Assembly (NCBI GenBank): GCA_001916005.1 | Contig: MNRP01000056.1 | Coordinates: 62,001 to 126,000, forward strand | Length of the DNA stretch: 64,000 bases | Direction of reading: 5' to 3' | DNA from: Clostridium sp. 26_22 | Lineage (GTDB): Bacteria; Bacillota; Clostridia; TANB77; CAG-508 | Part shown: piece after piece, positions 1 to 7,875 of the stretch | Position numbering within the stretch: the first letter of the stretch is position 1 | How the letters are laid out: every line of letters starts with the position of its first letter | Position numbers and translations under genes: made by a program | Notes under the pieces: model-generated | What the model was told of the DNA's origin: nothing | Seen by the model: the letters and a program-made list of their open reading frames with translations, nothing else | Databases searched by the model: none

Positions 1-334
1 TTTTAAATGCATTCCTCATTTCAAATTTATTTGTAGATATTTTTGTACATTCTAAACTATTTCCTGTAAGCCCTAATTTTTCTGTTAAATAATTTACTGT
101 TATTGTTGCTAAGTCAGATGCAACTGAAAGCACAGCATCTGGCTTAATCTCTTTGCATTTTTCTAATATTTCTTCTTTTTCTACTATACTTATAGGATAA
201 AAGTAATCTGCATATTTAGCTCCAACAGCTCCCTCTTTCCAGGCAAATACGTGTGTTTCATATCCTAAAGCTTTTGCCTTTTTTATTAAAGGCATTTGAA
301 AATTATTTGCTCCTATTATTACAACTTTTTTCAT
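1..334 (-). CDS. ATP-grasp family protein, N-terminal part (cut by window edge)
   Basis: The gene starts at an ATG at 334 behind a purine-rich ribosome binding site and runs off the left edge, so only about 111 residues are visible. They begin MKKVVIIGANNFQ and form a Rossmann-like pre-ATP-grasp fold: a glycine-containing first strand, then LGYETHVFAW and a PDAVLSVASDLA segment. This pattern is typical of the N-terminal domain of carboxylate-amine ligases resembling carbamoyl-phosphate synthase. The ATP-binding and catalytic domains are outside the window, so the substrate cannot be assigned. Its place just downstream of a sugar aminotransferase suggests modification of a nucleotide sugar or surface glycan; that part is inference. 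Confidence 0.7.
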   Translation of the reverse strand, partial: MKKVVIIGANNFQMPLIKKAKALGYETHVFAWKEGAVGAKYADYFYPISIVEKEEILEKCKEIKPDAVLSVASDLATITVNYLTEKLGLTGNSLECTKISTNKFEMRNAFK

Positions 335-361
335 TTTTCTTTTCCTTTTCTATTAGAGAAT

Positions 362-1489
362 CTATTTATAAAATTCTCTTATTTCTTTTATTACTACATC
401 TTGGTCAGCTTTTGTAATTCCATAATACATTGGAAGTCTTATTAATTTTTCGCTTTCTAATGTTGTATATTTATCTTCTCCATTAAATTTTCCAAACTTT
501 TTTCCAGCAGGCGAATTATGTAATGGAATATAATGAAAGACCGCTTGTACACCATTATCTTTTAAATATTTTATCAATTTTGCTCTTTCTTCTAAACTTC
601 TAGTTTTAAAATAAAACATATGTGCATTATGTTTACTATAATCTGGTACAAATTGTAATGTAATTTTTCCTTTTTCTTCTAAATCCTGTAAATTTTCTTT
701 ATAATAATTCCAAGCCTCTAATCTTTCCTCATTTATTTTTTCAGCCATCTTTAGTTGAGGGTATAAATATGCACAATTTAGTTCACTTGGTAAATATGAT
801 GAACCATAATCAACCCATGTATATTTATCGATTTCTCCTCTAAAAAATTTGTTTCTATTTGTTCCCTTTTCTCTTATTATTTCTGCTCTTTCTATTAATT
901 TAGGATCATTTATTGATATTGCTCCACCTTCACCCATACTGTAATTTTTTGTTTCATGAAAACTATAGCATCCAATATCTCCAATTGTTCCAAGATATTT
1001 TTCTTTATATTTTGCCATAAATCCTTGTGCAGCATCTTCTACAACTTTCAAATTGTATTTTTTTGATATCTCCATTATTTTGTCCATATCAGGTGAAATT
1101 CCAGCATAATGAACTACTACAATAGCTTTTGTTTTTGGTGTTATTGCTTTTTCAATTTCATTTTCATCTATATTCATCGTTTTTGGATTAACATCAACAA
1201 AAATCACTTTTGCTCCAACCATTACAAAGGCATCTGCTGTTGATACAAATGTATATGATGGCATTATAACTTCATCTCCTGGTTTTATATCTAATAAAAT
1301 AGCCGCCATCTCTAATGCAGATGTACATGATGTTGTTAATAAAATTTTAGGTGAATTAAATTTTTCTTCCATCCATTCACTACATTTTTTTGTAAATTCT
1401 CCATCTCCACATATTTTTCTTTTATTTATTGCCTCTTTTATGCATTCTATAGATTCATCTATAAAAATTGGTACATTAAATCCTATCAT
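362..1489 (-). CDS. rffA: dTDP-4-amino-4,6-dideoxygalactose transaminase family (DegT/DnrJ/EryC1/StrS)
   Basis: A 375-residue PLP-dependent sugar aminotransferase, matching the roughly 376 residues usual for RffA/WecE. The N-terminal SCTSALEMAAILLDI segment is the cofactor phosphate-binding region, VVEDAAQGF carries the aspartate that pairs with the PLP ring, and SFHETKNYSMGEGG contains the Schiff-base lysine at about residue 181. The family transfers an amino group from glutamate to C4 of a dTDP-4-keto-6-deoxyhexose in the cytoplasm. It is preceded by an AAAAGGGG ribosome binding site and lies 28 bp upstream of the ATP-grasp gene, in a minus-strand cluster with two glycosyltransferases. Family assignment is firm; the exact sugar is inferred. 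Confidence 0.85.
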   Translation of the reverse strand: MIGFNVPIFIDESIECIKEAINKRKICGDGEFTKKCSEWMEEKFNSPKILLTTSCTSALEMAAILLDIKPGDEVIMPSYTFVSTADAFVMVGAKVIFVDVNPKTMNIDENEIEKAITPKTKAIVVVHYAGISPDMDKIMEISKKYNLKVVEDAAQGFMAKYKEKYLGTIGDIGCYSFHETKNYSMGEGGAISINDPKLIERAEIIREKGTNRNKFFRGEIDKYTWVDYGSSYLPSELNCAYLYPQLKMAEKINEERLEAWNYYKENLQDLEEKGKITLQFVPDYSKHNAHMFYFKTRSLEERAKLIKYLKDNGVQAVFHYIPLHNSPAGKKFGKFNGEDKYTTLESEKLIRLPMYYGITKADQDVVIKEIREFYK

Positions 1490-1505
1490 TTTATTTTCCC
1501 CTTTT

Positions 1506-2843
1506 CTATTTATATCTTGGAATTATATATCCAAATAATGCCCTCATTGATATAACAATTATTAATAACATTATAACTAAAACAATGCATTTTCTAATTT
1601 TTTCAGATTTTACAAACTTTTCTAATATTTTTTGTATTCCATTTACTATAAAATATGTAAATGGAATTATTATTCCCATTATATACCTGCCTTGAGGTTG
1701 GAAATCACTAGTATATGAATAATAAATGCTTAAAATTATTGGAATTATTATTGATAATATAAATATATAATTTAATAAATATTTATTTTTTTCTTCTTTA
1801 TTATATATAAACAAATCTTTAAATTTCATTAAACACCCAATTATTCCAATTATCCAAATTAAAAAATATGAATAATATATTTTGTTTGACATTATCATAG
1901 AATTATAACCAAATATTCCTACAAAACTTTTTAATGTTACATTTATCCATTTGTCTTTTGTTAACATATTAATAATTGATTCGTTTTTTCTTTGAACTGT
2001 GAGTCTTGTTGATGGTTTATATTCTTCACTAGCATATTTATCTCCACATTCGTTTTGAGCATTAATTCCTAAAAAATCTCCATTATAAATTATTGCATTT
2101 CTTATAAACCACCATCCAGCTACTAAAAATGCCATAATTGCTACTATTAGTACTTTTTGAATTATTTGTTTTGTTTTCATTTTATTTAATATTACTGATA
2201 TTAAACAAAGAATAATACTGCATAATATATAACCATATGCATTATAATATGTAAGTGTACAAAAACCTATTGCAATTCCAAGAAGTACACAATGCTTATT
2301 TTTCCAATTACTTTCTAATCCTAAAATCCACAAATAAATTATAACTGTTGTTGCAAGCAATGCTGTTGAATCATTATTTATATACGATGCCAAAAATGCT
2401 GTAATTGGCTGAAATGCTATGAATACAATAAATAAATACTTATAAATTCCTTTGAAAAATTTTTGCGATATCTTTATTGTAAAATATATTACTAATGTCA
2501 TACTTATTGTACTTACTAACCTTGCTGCCATCACTAATGCAAATTGATGTGTTGTAAATATAGAAATAATTTTCATAAAAACTGCACCAATCATATATGT
2601 AAGTATTGGTTGAAATCCATAAGAAATTCCCCATATAGGATTACGTATTGCTTCATCTTCACCATGTGGTAATTTATTATTTTCATAAATATATTTACAT
2701 ATGTCCCATTTCATTCCTTCATCAGGACATGAATTAAATGGTTGTGAAATTGTCCAAGTTAAATAATAACAAAATATGCATATTAAAAATAATGTTATTA
2801 GTATTTTTTTATTTTCTTTCATTTTTTCTAGAATTTTAGTCAT
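1506..2843 (-). CDS. polytopic membrane glycosyltransferase-like protein (GT-C fold)
   Basis: About 445 residues with roughly 10-11 hydrophobic segments. The first extracytoplasmic loop holds an acidic motif (NSCPDEGMKWD, near residue 45) like the Asp/Glu motif of GT-C enzymes that use polyprenyl-phosphate sugars. I chose the ATG at 2843 because it has an AAAGGAG site 12 nt upstream; the TTG at 2867 would overlap the preceding gene by 32 bp and lacks a site. The upstream GtrB-like gene could supply the lipid-linked sugar, so the pair may decorate a surface polymer in the manner of GtrB plus a membrane transferase. No exact family name could be recognised. Confidence 0.65.
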   Translation of the reverse strand: MTKILEKMKENKKILITLFLICIFCYYLTWTISQPFNSCPDEGMKWDICKYIYENNKLPHGEDEAIRNPIWGISYGFQPILTYMIGAVFMKIISIFTTHQFALVMAARLVSTISMTLVIYFTIKISQKFFKGIYKYLFIVFIAFQPITAFLASYINNDSTALLATTVIIYLWILGLESNWKNKHCVLLGIAIGFCTLTYYNAYGYILCSIILCLISVILNKMKTKQIIQKVLIVAIMAFLVAGWWFIRNAIIYNGDFLGINAQNECGDKYASEEYKPSTRLTVQRKNESIINMLTKDKWINVTLKSFVGIFGYNSMIMSNKIYYSYFLIWIIGIIGCLMKFKDLFIYNKEEKNKYLLNYIFILSIIIPIILSIYYSYTSDFQPQGRYIMGIIIPFTYFIVNGIQKILEKFVKSEKIRKCIVLVIMLLIIVISMRALFGYIIPRYK

Positions 2844-3771
2844 CTTTTGTTGTATCTCCTTTTTCAATTATATATGGTGGTCTTCTTCTTGCAGCATCAT
2901 ATGTTCTCCACAAATATTCTCCTAAAATTCCTATTGAAAGCATAATTATTCCAAATCCCATAAGCATAATCATTATTATTGAAGCATATCCTTCAACATC
3001 AATTAATCCAGTTGCTTTTTTGTAAATTATTAAAATCAATACTATTAATGAAATTAAAAAGCTTAAAAATCCTATTGTTGTTATCATTTTTATTGGAAAA
3101 TATGAAAAACTCAATAATGAATCATATACTAATTTTATTTTTTTAGATAATGTCCATTTTGATTTACCTATTTCTCTCTTTTTTCTCACATATTGAACTG
3201 TTGCTGTTTTAAATCCAGCCCATAAAATTTGACTCATTAATGATGTATTTCTTTCTTGCATTTTTACTAATAAATCTATTATTTGTCTATCTATTAAAAA
3301 TGTATCGAAACCACCTTTTGGCATATTAGGAAGTGCTAATTTTCTCATTAAAAATGCATATAAATTTGAAAATGCTTTTTGAGAAATTGGTTCTTCTCTA
3401 TCAGCTCTCACTGCTAAAACTACTTCGTTTCCTTCTTCATATTTTTTTATCATTTCTAAAATCATTTCTGATGGTTCTTGTAAATCTGCTGCTTTTCTAA
3501 CAGCACAATCTCCTGTGCATTGTGATAATCCAGCAAGAAGTGCTGAATGTTCTCCAAAATTTCTTGATAATCTCAAATTTTTTATGTTTTTGTCTAATTT
3601 TGCTATATTTTGCATTACTTCATAAGATTTATCTTTTGAACCATCGTCAACAAATATTAATTCGTATTCCATATTCAACTTCGTAAGTACTTTTTCTTTT
3701 AAATCTACATATAATGGTAACAAATTATCTTGATTATAATATACTGGTACAATTATTGATATTTTTTTCAT
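2836..3771 (-). CDS. polyprenyl-phosphate glycosyltransferase, GtrB/DPM1-like (GT2)
   Basis: A 311-residue GT-A enzyme. Residues 1-220 form the catalytic domain with SIIVPVYYNQ and FVDDGSKDKS; two membrane segments near residues 230-255 and 262-290 lead into GEYLWRTYDAARRRPPY, a C-terminal motif characteristic of GtrB/YkcC/CsbB-type enzymes. The family makes undecaprenyl-phosphate-linked hexose at the inner membrane face. One oddity: the usual DADLQDP metal-binding motif reads KAADLQEP, so its first aspartate is replaced by alanine. The start has a good AAAAGGGG site, and the stop overlaps the next gene by 8 bp, indicating translational coupling with the GT-C protein. Confidence 0.85.
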   Translation of the reverse strand: MKKISIIVPVYYNQDNLLPLYVDLKEKVLTKLNMEYELIFVDDGSKDKSYEVMQNIAKLDKNIKNLRLSRNFGEHSALLAGLSQCTGDCAVRKAADLQEPSEMILEMIKKYEEGNEVVLAVRADREEPISQKAFSNLYAFLMRKLALPNMPKGGFDTFLIDRQIIDLLVKMQERNTSLMSQILWAGFKTATVQYVRKKREIGKSKWTLSKKIKLVYDSLLSFSYFPIKMITTIGFLSFLISLIVLILIIYKKATGLIDVEGYASIIMIMLMGFGIIMLSIGILGEYLWRTYDAARRRPPYIIEKGDTTKDD

Positions 3772-3800
3772 TTTTCTTTCCCCTTTTTACTGTCAATAAA

Positions 3801-4166
3801 TTATTTTAAGCATTCTAAAATTTTTGGCATAAAAATCATTAATCCTATAATAACTGAAATTATTGCCATTACTAAAACAGCTCCAGCAGAAGCATCTTTG
3901 GCTAACTTTGCTTTTGGATTTTTTTCCATTGTTATTAAATCAACGGTTGTTTCAATTGCAGTATTCATTATTTCTAAGGCAATAACTCCACCAAATAATA
4001 ATATACATACAAACCATTCAGTTTTACTTATATTAAAAATCATCCCAAAAACAATAACTAAAAACATAATTACAATATGTATTTTTAAATTTCTTTCTTT
4101 TTTTATAGCCGACCATATTCCTTCAAAAGCATATTTAAAACTATTTAACAAACTTGTTTTTTTCAT
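3801..4166 (-). CDS. dgkA: diacylglycerol/undecaprenol kinase (DgkA family)
   Basis: A 121-residue integral membrane kinase with three membrane segments. The signature EIMNTAIETTVDLI near residues 64-77 and the later KDASAGAVLV contain the conserved catalytic glutamates and the aspartate of the DgkA family. In Gram-positives this family mainly phosphorylates undecaprenol or diacylglycerol, recycling the lipid carrier used in wall and polysaccharide synthesis. That suits its position directly upstream of two polyprenyl-sugar enzymes. I placed the start at the ATG at 4166 rather than the in-frame GTG four codons earlier, because the GGGAG site lies just upstream of the ATG. Confidence 0.88.
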   Translation of the reverse strand: MKKTSLLNSFKYAFEGIWSAIKKERNLKIHIVIMFLVIVFGMIFNISKTEWFVCILLFGGVIALEIMNTAIETTVDLITMEKNPKAKLAKDASAGAVLVMAIISVIIGLMIFMPKILECLK

Positions 4167-4242
4167 TTTTTCTCCCACTTTTTTTCTTATTTATACACAT
4201 ATAACATTATAATTATTTCTTATATTTTTTTCAATATGTTTT

Positions 4243-5685
4243 TCATTTTTTCACCCAAATTGATACACTTTTTTCTTTTACATTAAAGTTTGCACATCCA
4301 TCTTCTTCTATTGTTATTTCTTCTTGACAATTTCCTAATGCATCTATATAAATTTCTCCTACATTTTGATTTCCTACATACATCCTTTTATAGCCATCTC
4401 CTGCTGTTGAAATAACAACTGCTATCCCTGATTTTATATGTTCTTCATCCCCTTCTTGTGTCCAACCAATATAATTATTGTTATCTAAATAATCATGTTG
4501 CATTCCATAAGATTTTTCTTTTCTTATTTGTATTAGTGTTTTTAAATCATTCATTGGTTTTATATCATCATGTGATATTCCATAATAATCACCATAAAAT
4601 ACGCAAGGATAGCCATCATTTCTAAGTAATATTATTGAGTATGCTATTGGCTTAAACCAATTTTCTACAAAACTTTGTAAAGCTTGACCTGGTTGTGTAT
4701 CATGATTATCTACGAATGTTACTGCTTTACATGGATTTTCTTTTACTAATGTATGTTCTAATATTTTTGACATATCATAATTTTCATCTCTTGATGCATT
4801 ATAAAAATTGTAGTGTAATGGAACATCAAATAATGATATGTTTCCATTTGTTTCTGTTATATATTTGTGTAATTTATTTACATCTGTACTCCAATATTCT
4901 CCTACTGCAAATAATTCTTTTTTAGTTTCATTTCTTAATTCTTTAATCCAATCTCTGTAGAAATTTGCATCAATATGTTTTACAGCATCTAATCTAAATC
5001 CATCAACTTTTGTAAAATTTAAATACCATTTGCCCCAATCTGTACATTCCTTTACAACTCTTGGATTAGAAAAATCTAAATCTGCTCCCATTAAATAGTC
5101 ATAATTTCCATACTCATCATCAACTTCTTCTCCCCATTTTTTGTTTACAAATTTAAATATGGCATTTTCTCCAGTTTGATTGTTATAGTCTATTCCATCA
5201 AAATCAGTCCAATTCCATTCAAAATCAGAGTATTTATGTTTCCTTCCAGGGAACGTAAATTTAGTAGCAACTTTGACTGTTTCTTTTTGGTAGTTTTCTT
5301 GATTGTGGTTTGTCCAATCTACTTTTGTTGCAGGAATTGTTTGAATTGCATCTGCTCCCATTTTATGATTTAAAACTATATCTGCATAACTTTCTATTCC
5401 TGCTTGTTTTAATGCAATTATTGCATCTAAATATTCATCTTTTGAGCCATATTTTGTTTTTATTGTTCCTTTTTGGTCAAATTCTCCTAAGTCATATACA
5501 TCATATACTGCATAGCCAACTTCATCTTTTCCTCCCATTCCTTTATAGGCTGGTGGAAGCCATAATGCTGTTATTCCAATTTTTGCTAATTCTTCTGCAT
5601 TTTCTTTTACTTGATTCCATAAGTTTTGATGGCAGTCCATATACCATTCAAAATATTGCATTATTATTCCATTAATTTTTTTCAT
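4243..5685 (-). CDS. amyA: cytoplasmic alpha-amylase (GH13_5)
   Basis: A 480-residue glycoside hydrolase with no signal peptide, so it probably acts inside the cell on glycogen or maltodextrin. The four conserved GH13 regions are visible: DIVLNHK near residue 102, GFRLDAVKH with the nucleophile Asp233, VGEYWS with the acid/base Glu263, and FVDNHDTQ with the transition-state stabiliser Asp329. Length and spacing match the E. coli AmyA/Bacillus liquefying amylase group. The ATG is preceded by an AAGAAGG site. It may feed the alpha-glucan phosphorylase at 18283-20850. The gene is divergent from the small gene at 5875. Confidence 0.93.
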   Translation of the reverse strand: MKKINGIIMQYFEWYMDCHQNLWNQVKENAEELAKIGITALWLPPAYKGMGGKDEVGYAVYDVYDLGEFDQKGTIKTKYGSKDEYLDAIIALKQAGIESYADIVLNHKMGADAIQTIPATKVDWTNHNQENYQKETVKVATKFTFPGRKHKYSDFEWNWTDFDGIDYNNQTGENAIFKFVNKKWGEEVDDEYGNYDYLMGADLDFSNPRVVKECTDWGKWYLNFTKVDGFRLDAVKHIDANFYRDWIKELRNETKKELFAVGEYWSTDVNKLHKYITETNGNISLFDVPLHYNFYNASRDENYDMSKILEHTLVKENPCKAVTFVDNHDTQPGQALQSFVENWFKPIAYSIILLRNDGYPCVFYGDYYGISHDDIKPMNDLKTLIQIRKEKSYGMQHDYLDNNNYIGWTQEGDEEHIKSGIAVVISTAGDGYKRMYVGNQNVGEIYIDALGNCQEEITIEEDGCANFNVKEKSVSIWVKK

Positions 5686-5778
5686 TTACATTACCTTCTT
5701 TTTATTTTGTCTCATTATAACACTAAAAAAAATAAAATGCTACTTATTATCTAAATTTTATAAAGCACCTTGAAAAGC

Positions 5779-5807
5779 TTGACATTTTATGTAAAACGTA
5801 TTATAAT
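5779..5807 (+). promoter_or_regulatory. consensus sigma-A promoter
   Basis: A perfect TTGACA (5779-5784) and a perfect TATAAT (5802-5807) are separated by 17 bp. It faces the small gene at 5875, leaving a leader of roughly 60 nt. This is the strongest promoter seen in the window. Confidence 0.88.
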
Positions 5808-5874
5808 TATTTACATACAGTGTAGATAGCAACATCGTCTATACCGAAATATATTTTTAGAAAGGGCTAAAGAA

Positions 5875-6201
5875 ATGGTAGACAATACGAATCAAAAGCT
5901 AAAAGCAAAACTTCGGTATCATGGTCATGAAATAATTGATGACGATGATCTAGAAACAGCAAAGGGAAAAGTTATATTAGAGCTTAATTCTAATGATGAT
6001 CTAGTAGCAAGAGAATATGATAAAGATGGTAACGCTGAGGATAATCCTTATCTTATAGATGATTTTTATCCTAATCCATGTGGCCGAAAAATCGATGACT
6101 TTGATGTTTTGAAAAAAATCAGAGATAAAATTGGCGATAAGAATTTTGCTATTTCAGCAAGTGCATTAGATCTCATCAAAAGAGTTGGTGGAGCTTACTA
6201 A
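5875..6201 (+). CDS. small acidic hypothetical protein
   Basis: A 108-residue protein I do not recognise. It is acidic (a run of four aspartates near residue 22, further D/E clusters) with no membrane segment or signal peptide. The C-terminal half resembles a short helical domain. An AAAGGG site precedes the ATG, a perfect sigma-A promoter lies upstream and a terminator follows directly, so it is a strongly transcribed single gene. Codon use differs from neighbours: it contains CGG (codon 14) and CGA, both rare here. Its expression level suggests a housekeeping or regulatory role, but no function can be assigned. Confidence 0.7.
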   Translation: MVDNTNQKLKAKLRYHGHEIIDDDDLETAKGKVILELNSNDDLVAREYDKDGNAEDNPYLIDDFYPNPCGRKIDDFDVLKKIRDKIGDKNFAISASALDLIKRVGGAY

Positions 6202-6214
6202 TTAATTTTTCCTA

Positions 6215-6262
6215 AAAAAGGTAAGAAAAGTTCTAAAATTTTAGGCTTTTCTTACTTTTTTT
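6215..6262 (+). terminator. rho-independent terminator
   Basis: GTAAGAAAAG (6221-6230) pairs with CTTTTCTTAC (6246-6255), followed by seven T. It ends the transcript of the small acidic gene. Confidence 0.85.
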
Positions 6263-6348
6263 ATTTTACCTCTTCCTATTTCCAACAAAATGTGATAGAA
6301 TATGCACTAAATAGATTTCAAAAGATAATTTTATAGGAGGATTTTAAA

Positions 6349-6597
6349 ATGGAATTTAATAAATGTAGTAGATGTGGTAATTTTTATATTTCAAATGATT
6401 TAGTTTGCCCTAAATGCAAAGCAAAAGATGCTTTTGAATTTGAAACTTTTCAATCTTATATTCAAGAAAATGGATTAACACAAAATTTAGATACAATTTC
6501 TAGCCAAACTGGAATCTCAGTTAAAAACTTAAATAGATTTTTAGACTATTCTGGTTATAATAACTACATTGATGGTTTAGGAAATATTAAATTATAA
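6349..6597 (+). CDS. small zinc-ribbon protein with a possible helix-turn-helix tail
   Basis: An 82-residue protein beginning with two CxxC pairs (CSRCG at residues 6-10 and CPKCK at 21-25), a rubredoxin-knuckle zinc ribbon. The remaining 50 residues look helical: LDTISSQTGISVKNLNRFLDYSGY resembles a helix-turn-helix. An AGGAGG site precedes the ATG. It ends 18 bp before tyrS, so the two are probably cotranscribed. Zinc ribbon plus HTH suggests nucleic-acid binding, but no named family was recognised. Confidence 0.72.
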   Translation: MEFNKCSRCGNFYISNDLVCPKCKAKDAFEFETFQSYIQENGLTQNLDTISSQTGISVKNLNRFLDYSGYNNYIDGLGNIKL

Positions 6598-6615
6598 AAA
6601 GAAAGGATGTTTTTT

Positions 6616-7830
6616 ATGACAAATGTATTTGATATACTAGAAGAAAGAGGATATATAGAGCAAATGACTCATCCAGCTGAAATTAAAGAGCTTTTTGGAA
6701 AAGAAAGTGTTCCTTTTTATATTGGAATTGACCCAACTGCTGATAGTTTACACGTTGGTCACTTTGTTTCACTTATGGTTGCAAGTCATATGCAAAAATG
6801 TGGTCATAAACCTATAATATTAGTTGGTGGTGGTACTGCAACAATTGGTGACCCATCAGGAAAAACTGATATGAGAAAAATGATGACAAGAGAAACTATT
6901 GATCACAACGTAGAATGTATTAAAAAACAAATAGAAAAATTTGTTAGTTTTGAAGGAGAAAATTCAGCCATAATCGTAAATAATGCTGATTGGCTTTTAG
7001 ATTTAAATTTTGTTCAATTTATGAGAGATATTGGAAGCTTATTTTCAGTTAATAAAATGCTTGCTGCTGAATGTTACAAACAAAGATTAGAAACAGGTTT
7101 AACATTTTTTGAAATGAGCTATATGCTTATGCAATCTTATGACTTTTTACATTTATATGAAACTTATGGATGCAAATTAGAAATGGGTGGAAACGATCAA
7201 TGGTCTAATATCTTAGGTGGTGTAGACTTAATTAGAAGAATTGGAAAAGATGATTCTTATGGTTTAACTTTCAAACTTCTTACAACTAAAGAAGGTAAAA
7301 AAATGGGTAAAACTGAAAAAGGAGCTTTATGGCTAGACCCTACTAAAACTTCTCCATATGAATTTTATCAATATTGGAGAAATATTGAAGATGAAAGTGT
7401 TGAAACAGTTTTAAAACTATTAACATTTTTACCTATAGAAAAAATAAATGAATTATCTTCTTTAAAAGATGAAAAAATAAATGAAGCAAAAAAAGTTGCA
7501 GCATATGAAATTACAAAATTAGTTCACGGTGAAGAGGAAGCAAAAAAAGCTGAAGAAGCTTCAAATGCCCTATTTGCTGGTTCAGGAAGTATTGACAATA
7601 TGCCAACTGTTGAAATTGGAGAAAATAAAAATATTTCTATAGTTGATGCTATTATTTTAACAGGAATTGCCCCATCTAAAGGACAAGCTAGAACTTTAAT
7701 TAATCAAGGTGGTATTTCTTTAAATGATAATAAAATTTCTGATGTAAATTATGTACTTTCTGATACTGATTTTAAAGATGGTTATGCTATTTTGAAAAAA
7801 GGTAAAAAAGTATTTTATAAATTAGTTTAA
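6616..7830 (+). CDS. tyrS: tyrosyl-tRNA synthetase, intact copy
   Basis: A complete class I TyrRS of about 404 residues that attaches tyrosine to tRNA-Tyr. It has a HIGH-type motif (HVGHF, near residue 45), the tyrosine pocket (GGNDQWSNI), a KMSKS-type loop (KMGKT, near residue 230) and a C-terminal S4 RNA-binding domain (IVDAIILTGIAPSKGQARTLI). I chose the ATG at 6616 because the AAAGG site abuts the upstream ATG at 6607 and is correctly spaced only from the second. No T-box is visible upstream, in contrast to the second, frameshifted tyrS at 55601-56765. A shared terminator follows. Confidence 0.95.
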   Translation: MTNVFDILEERGYIEQMTHPAEIKELFGKESVPFYIGIDPTADSLHVGHFVSLMVASHMQKCGHKPIILVGGGTATIGDPSGKTDMRKMMTRETIDHNVECIKKQIEKFVSFEGENSAIIVNNADWLLDLNFVQFMRDIGSLFSVNKMLAAECYKQRLETGLTFFEMSYMLMQSYDFLHLYETYGCKLEMGGNDQWSNILGGVDLIRRIGKDDSYGLTFKLLTTKEGKKMGKTEKGALWLDPTKTSPYEFYQYWRNIEDESVETVLKLLTFLPIEKINELSSLKDEKINEAKKVAAYEITKLVHGEEEAKKAEEASNALFAGSGSIDNMPTVEIGENKNISIVDAIILTGIAPSKGQARTLINQGGISLNDNKISDVNYVLSDTDFKDGYAILKKGKKVFYKLV

Positions 7831-7840
7831 TAATTATATA

Positions 7841-7875
7841 AAAAATGTGTGGATTAATTTCCCACACATTTTTTA
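7841..7875. terminator. bidirectional terminator between tyrS and the UPF0182 gene
   Basis: AAAAATGTGTGG (7841-7852) pairs with CCCACACATTTTT (7861-7873) and has T-runs on both strands. It serves the two convergent genes. Confidence 0.88.

Noticed and set aside
6202..6348. Possible T-box before the intact tyrS
   Set aside because: Only the terminator of the preceding gene is visible; no GGTGGTAC-type core or Stem I.
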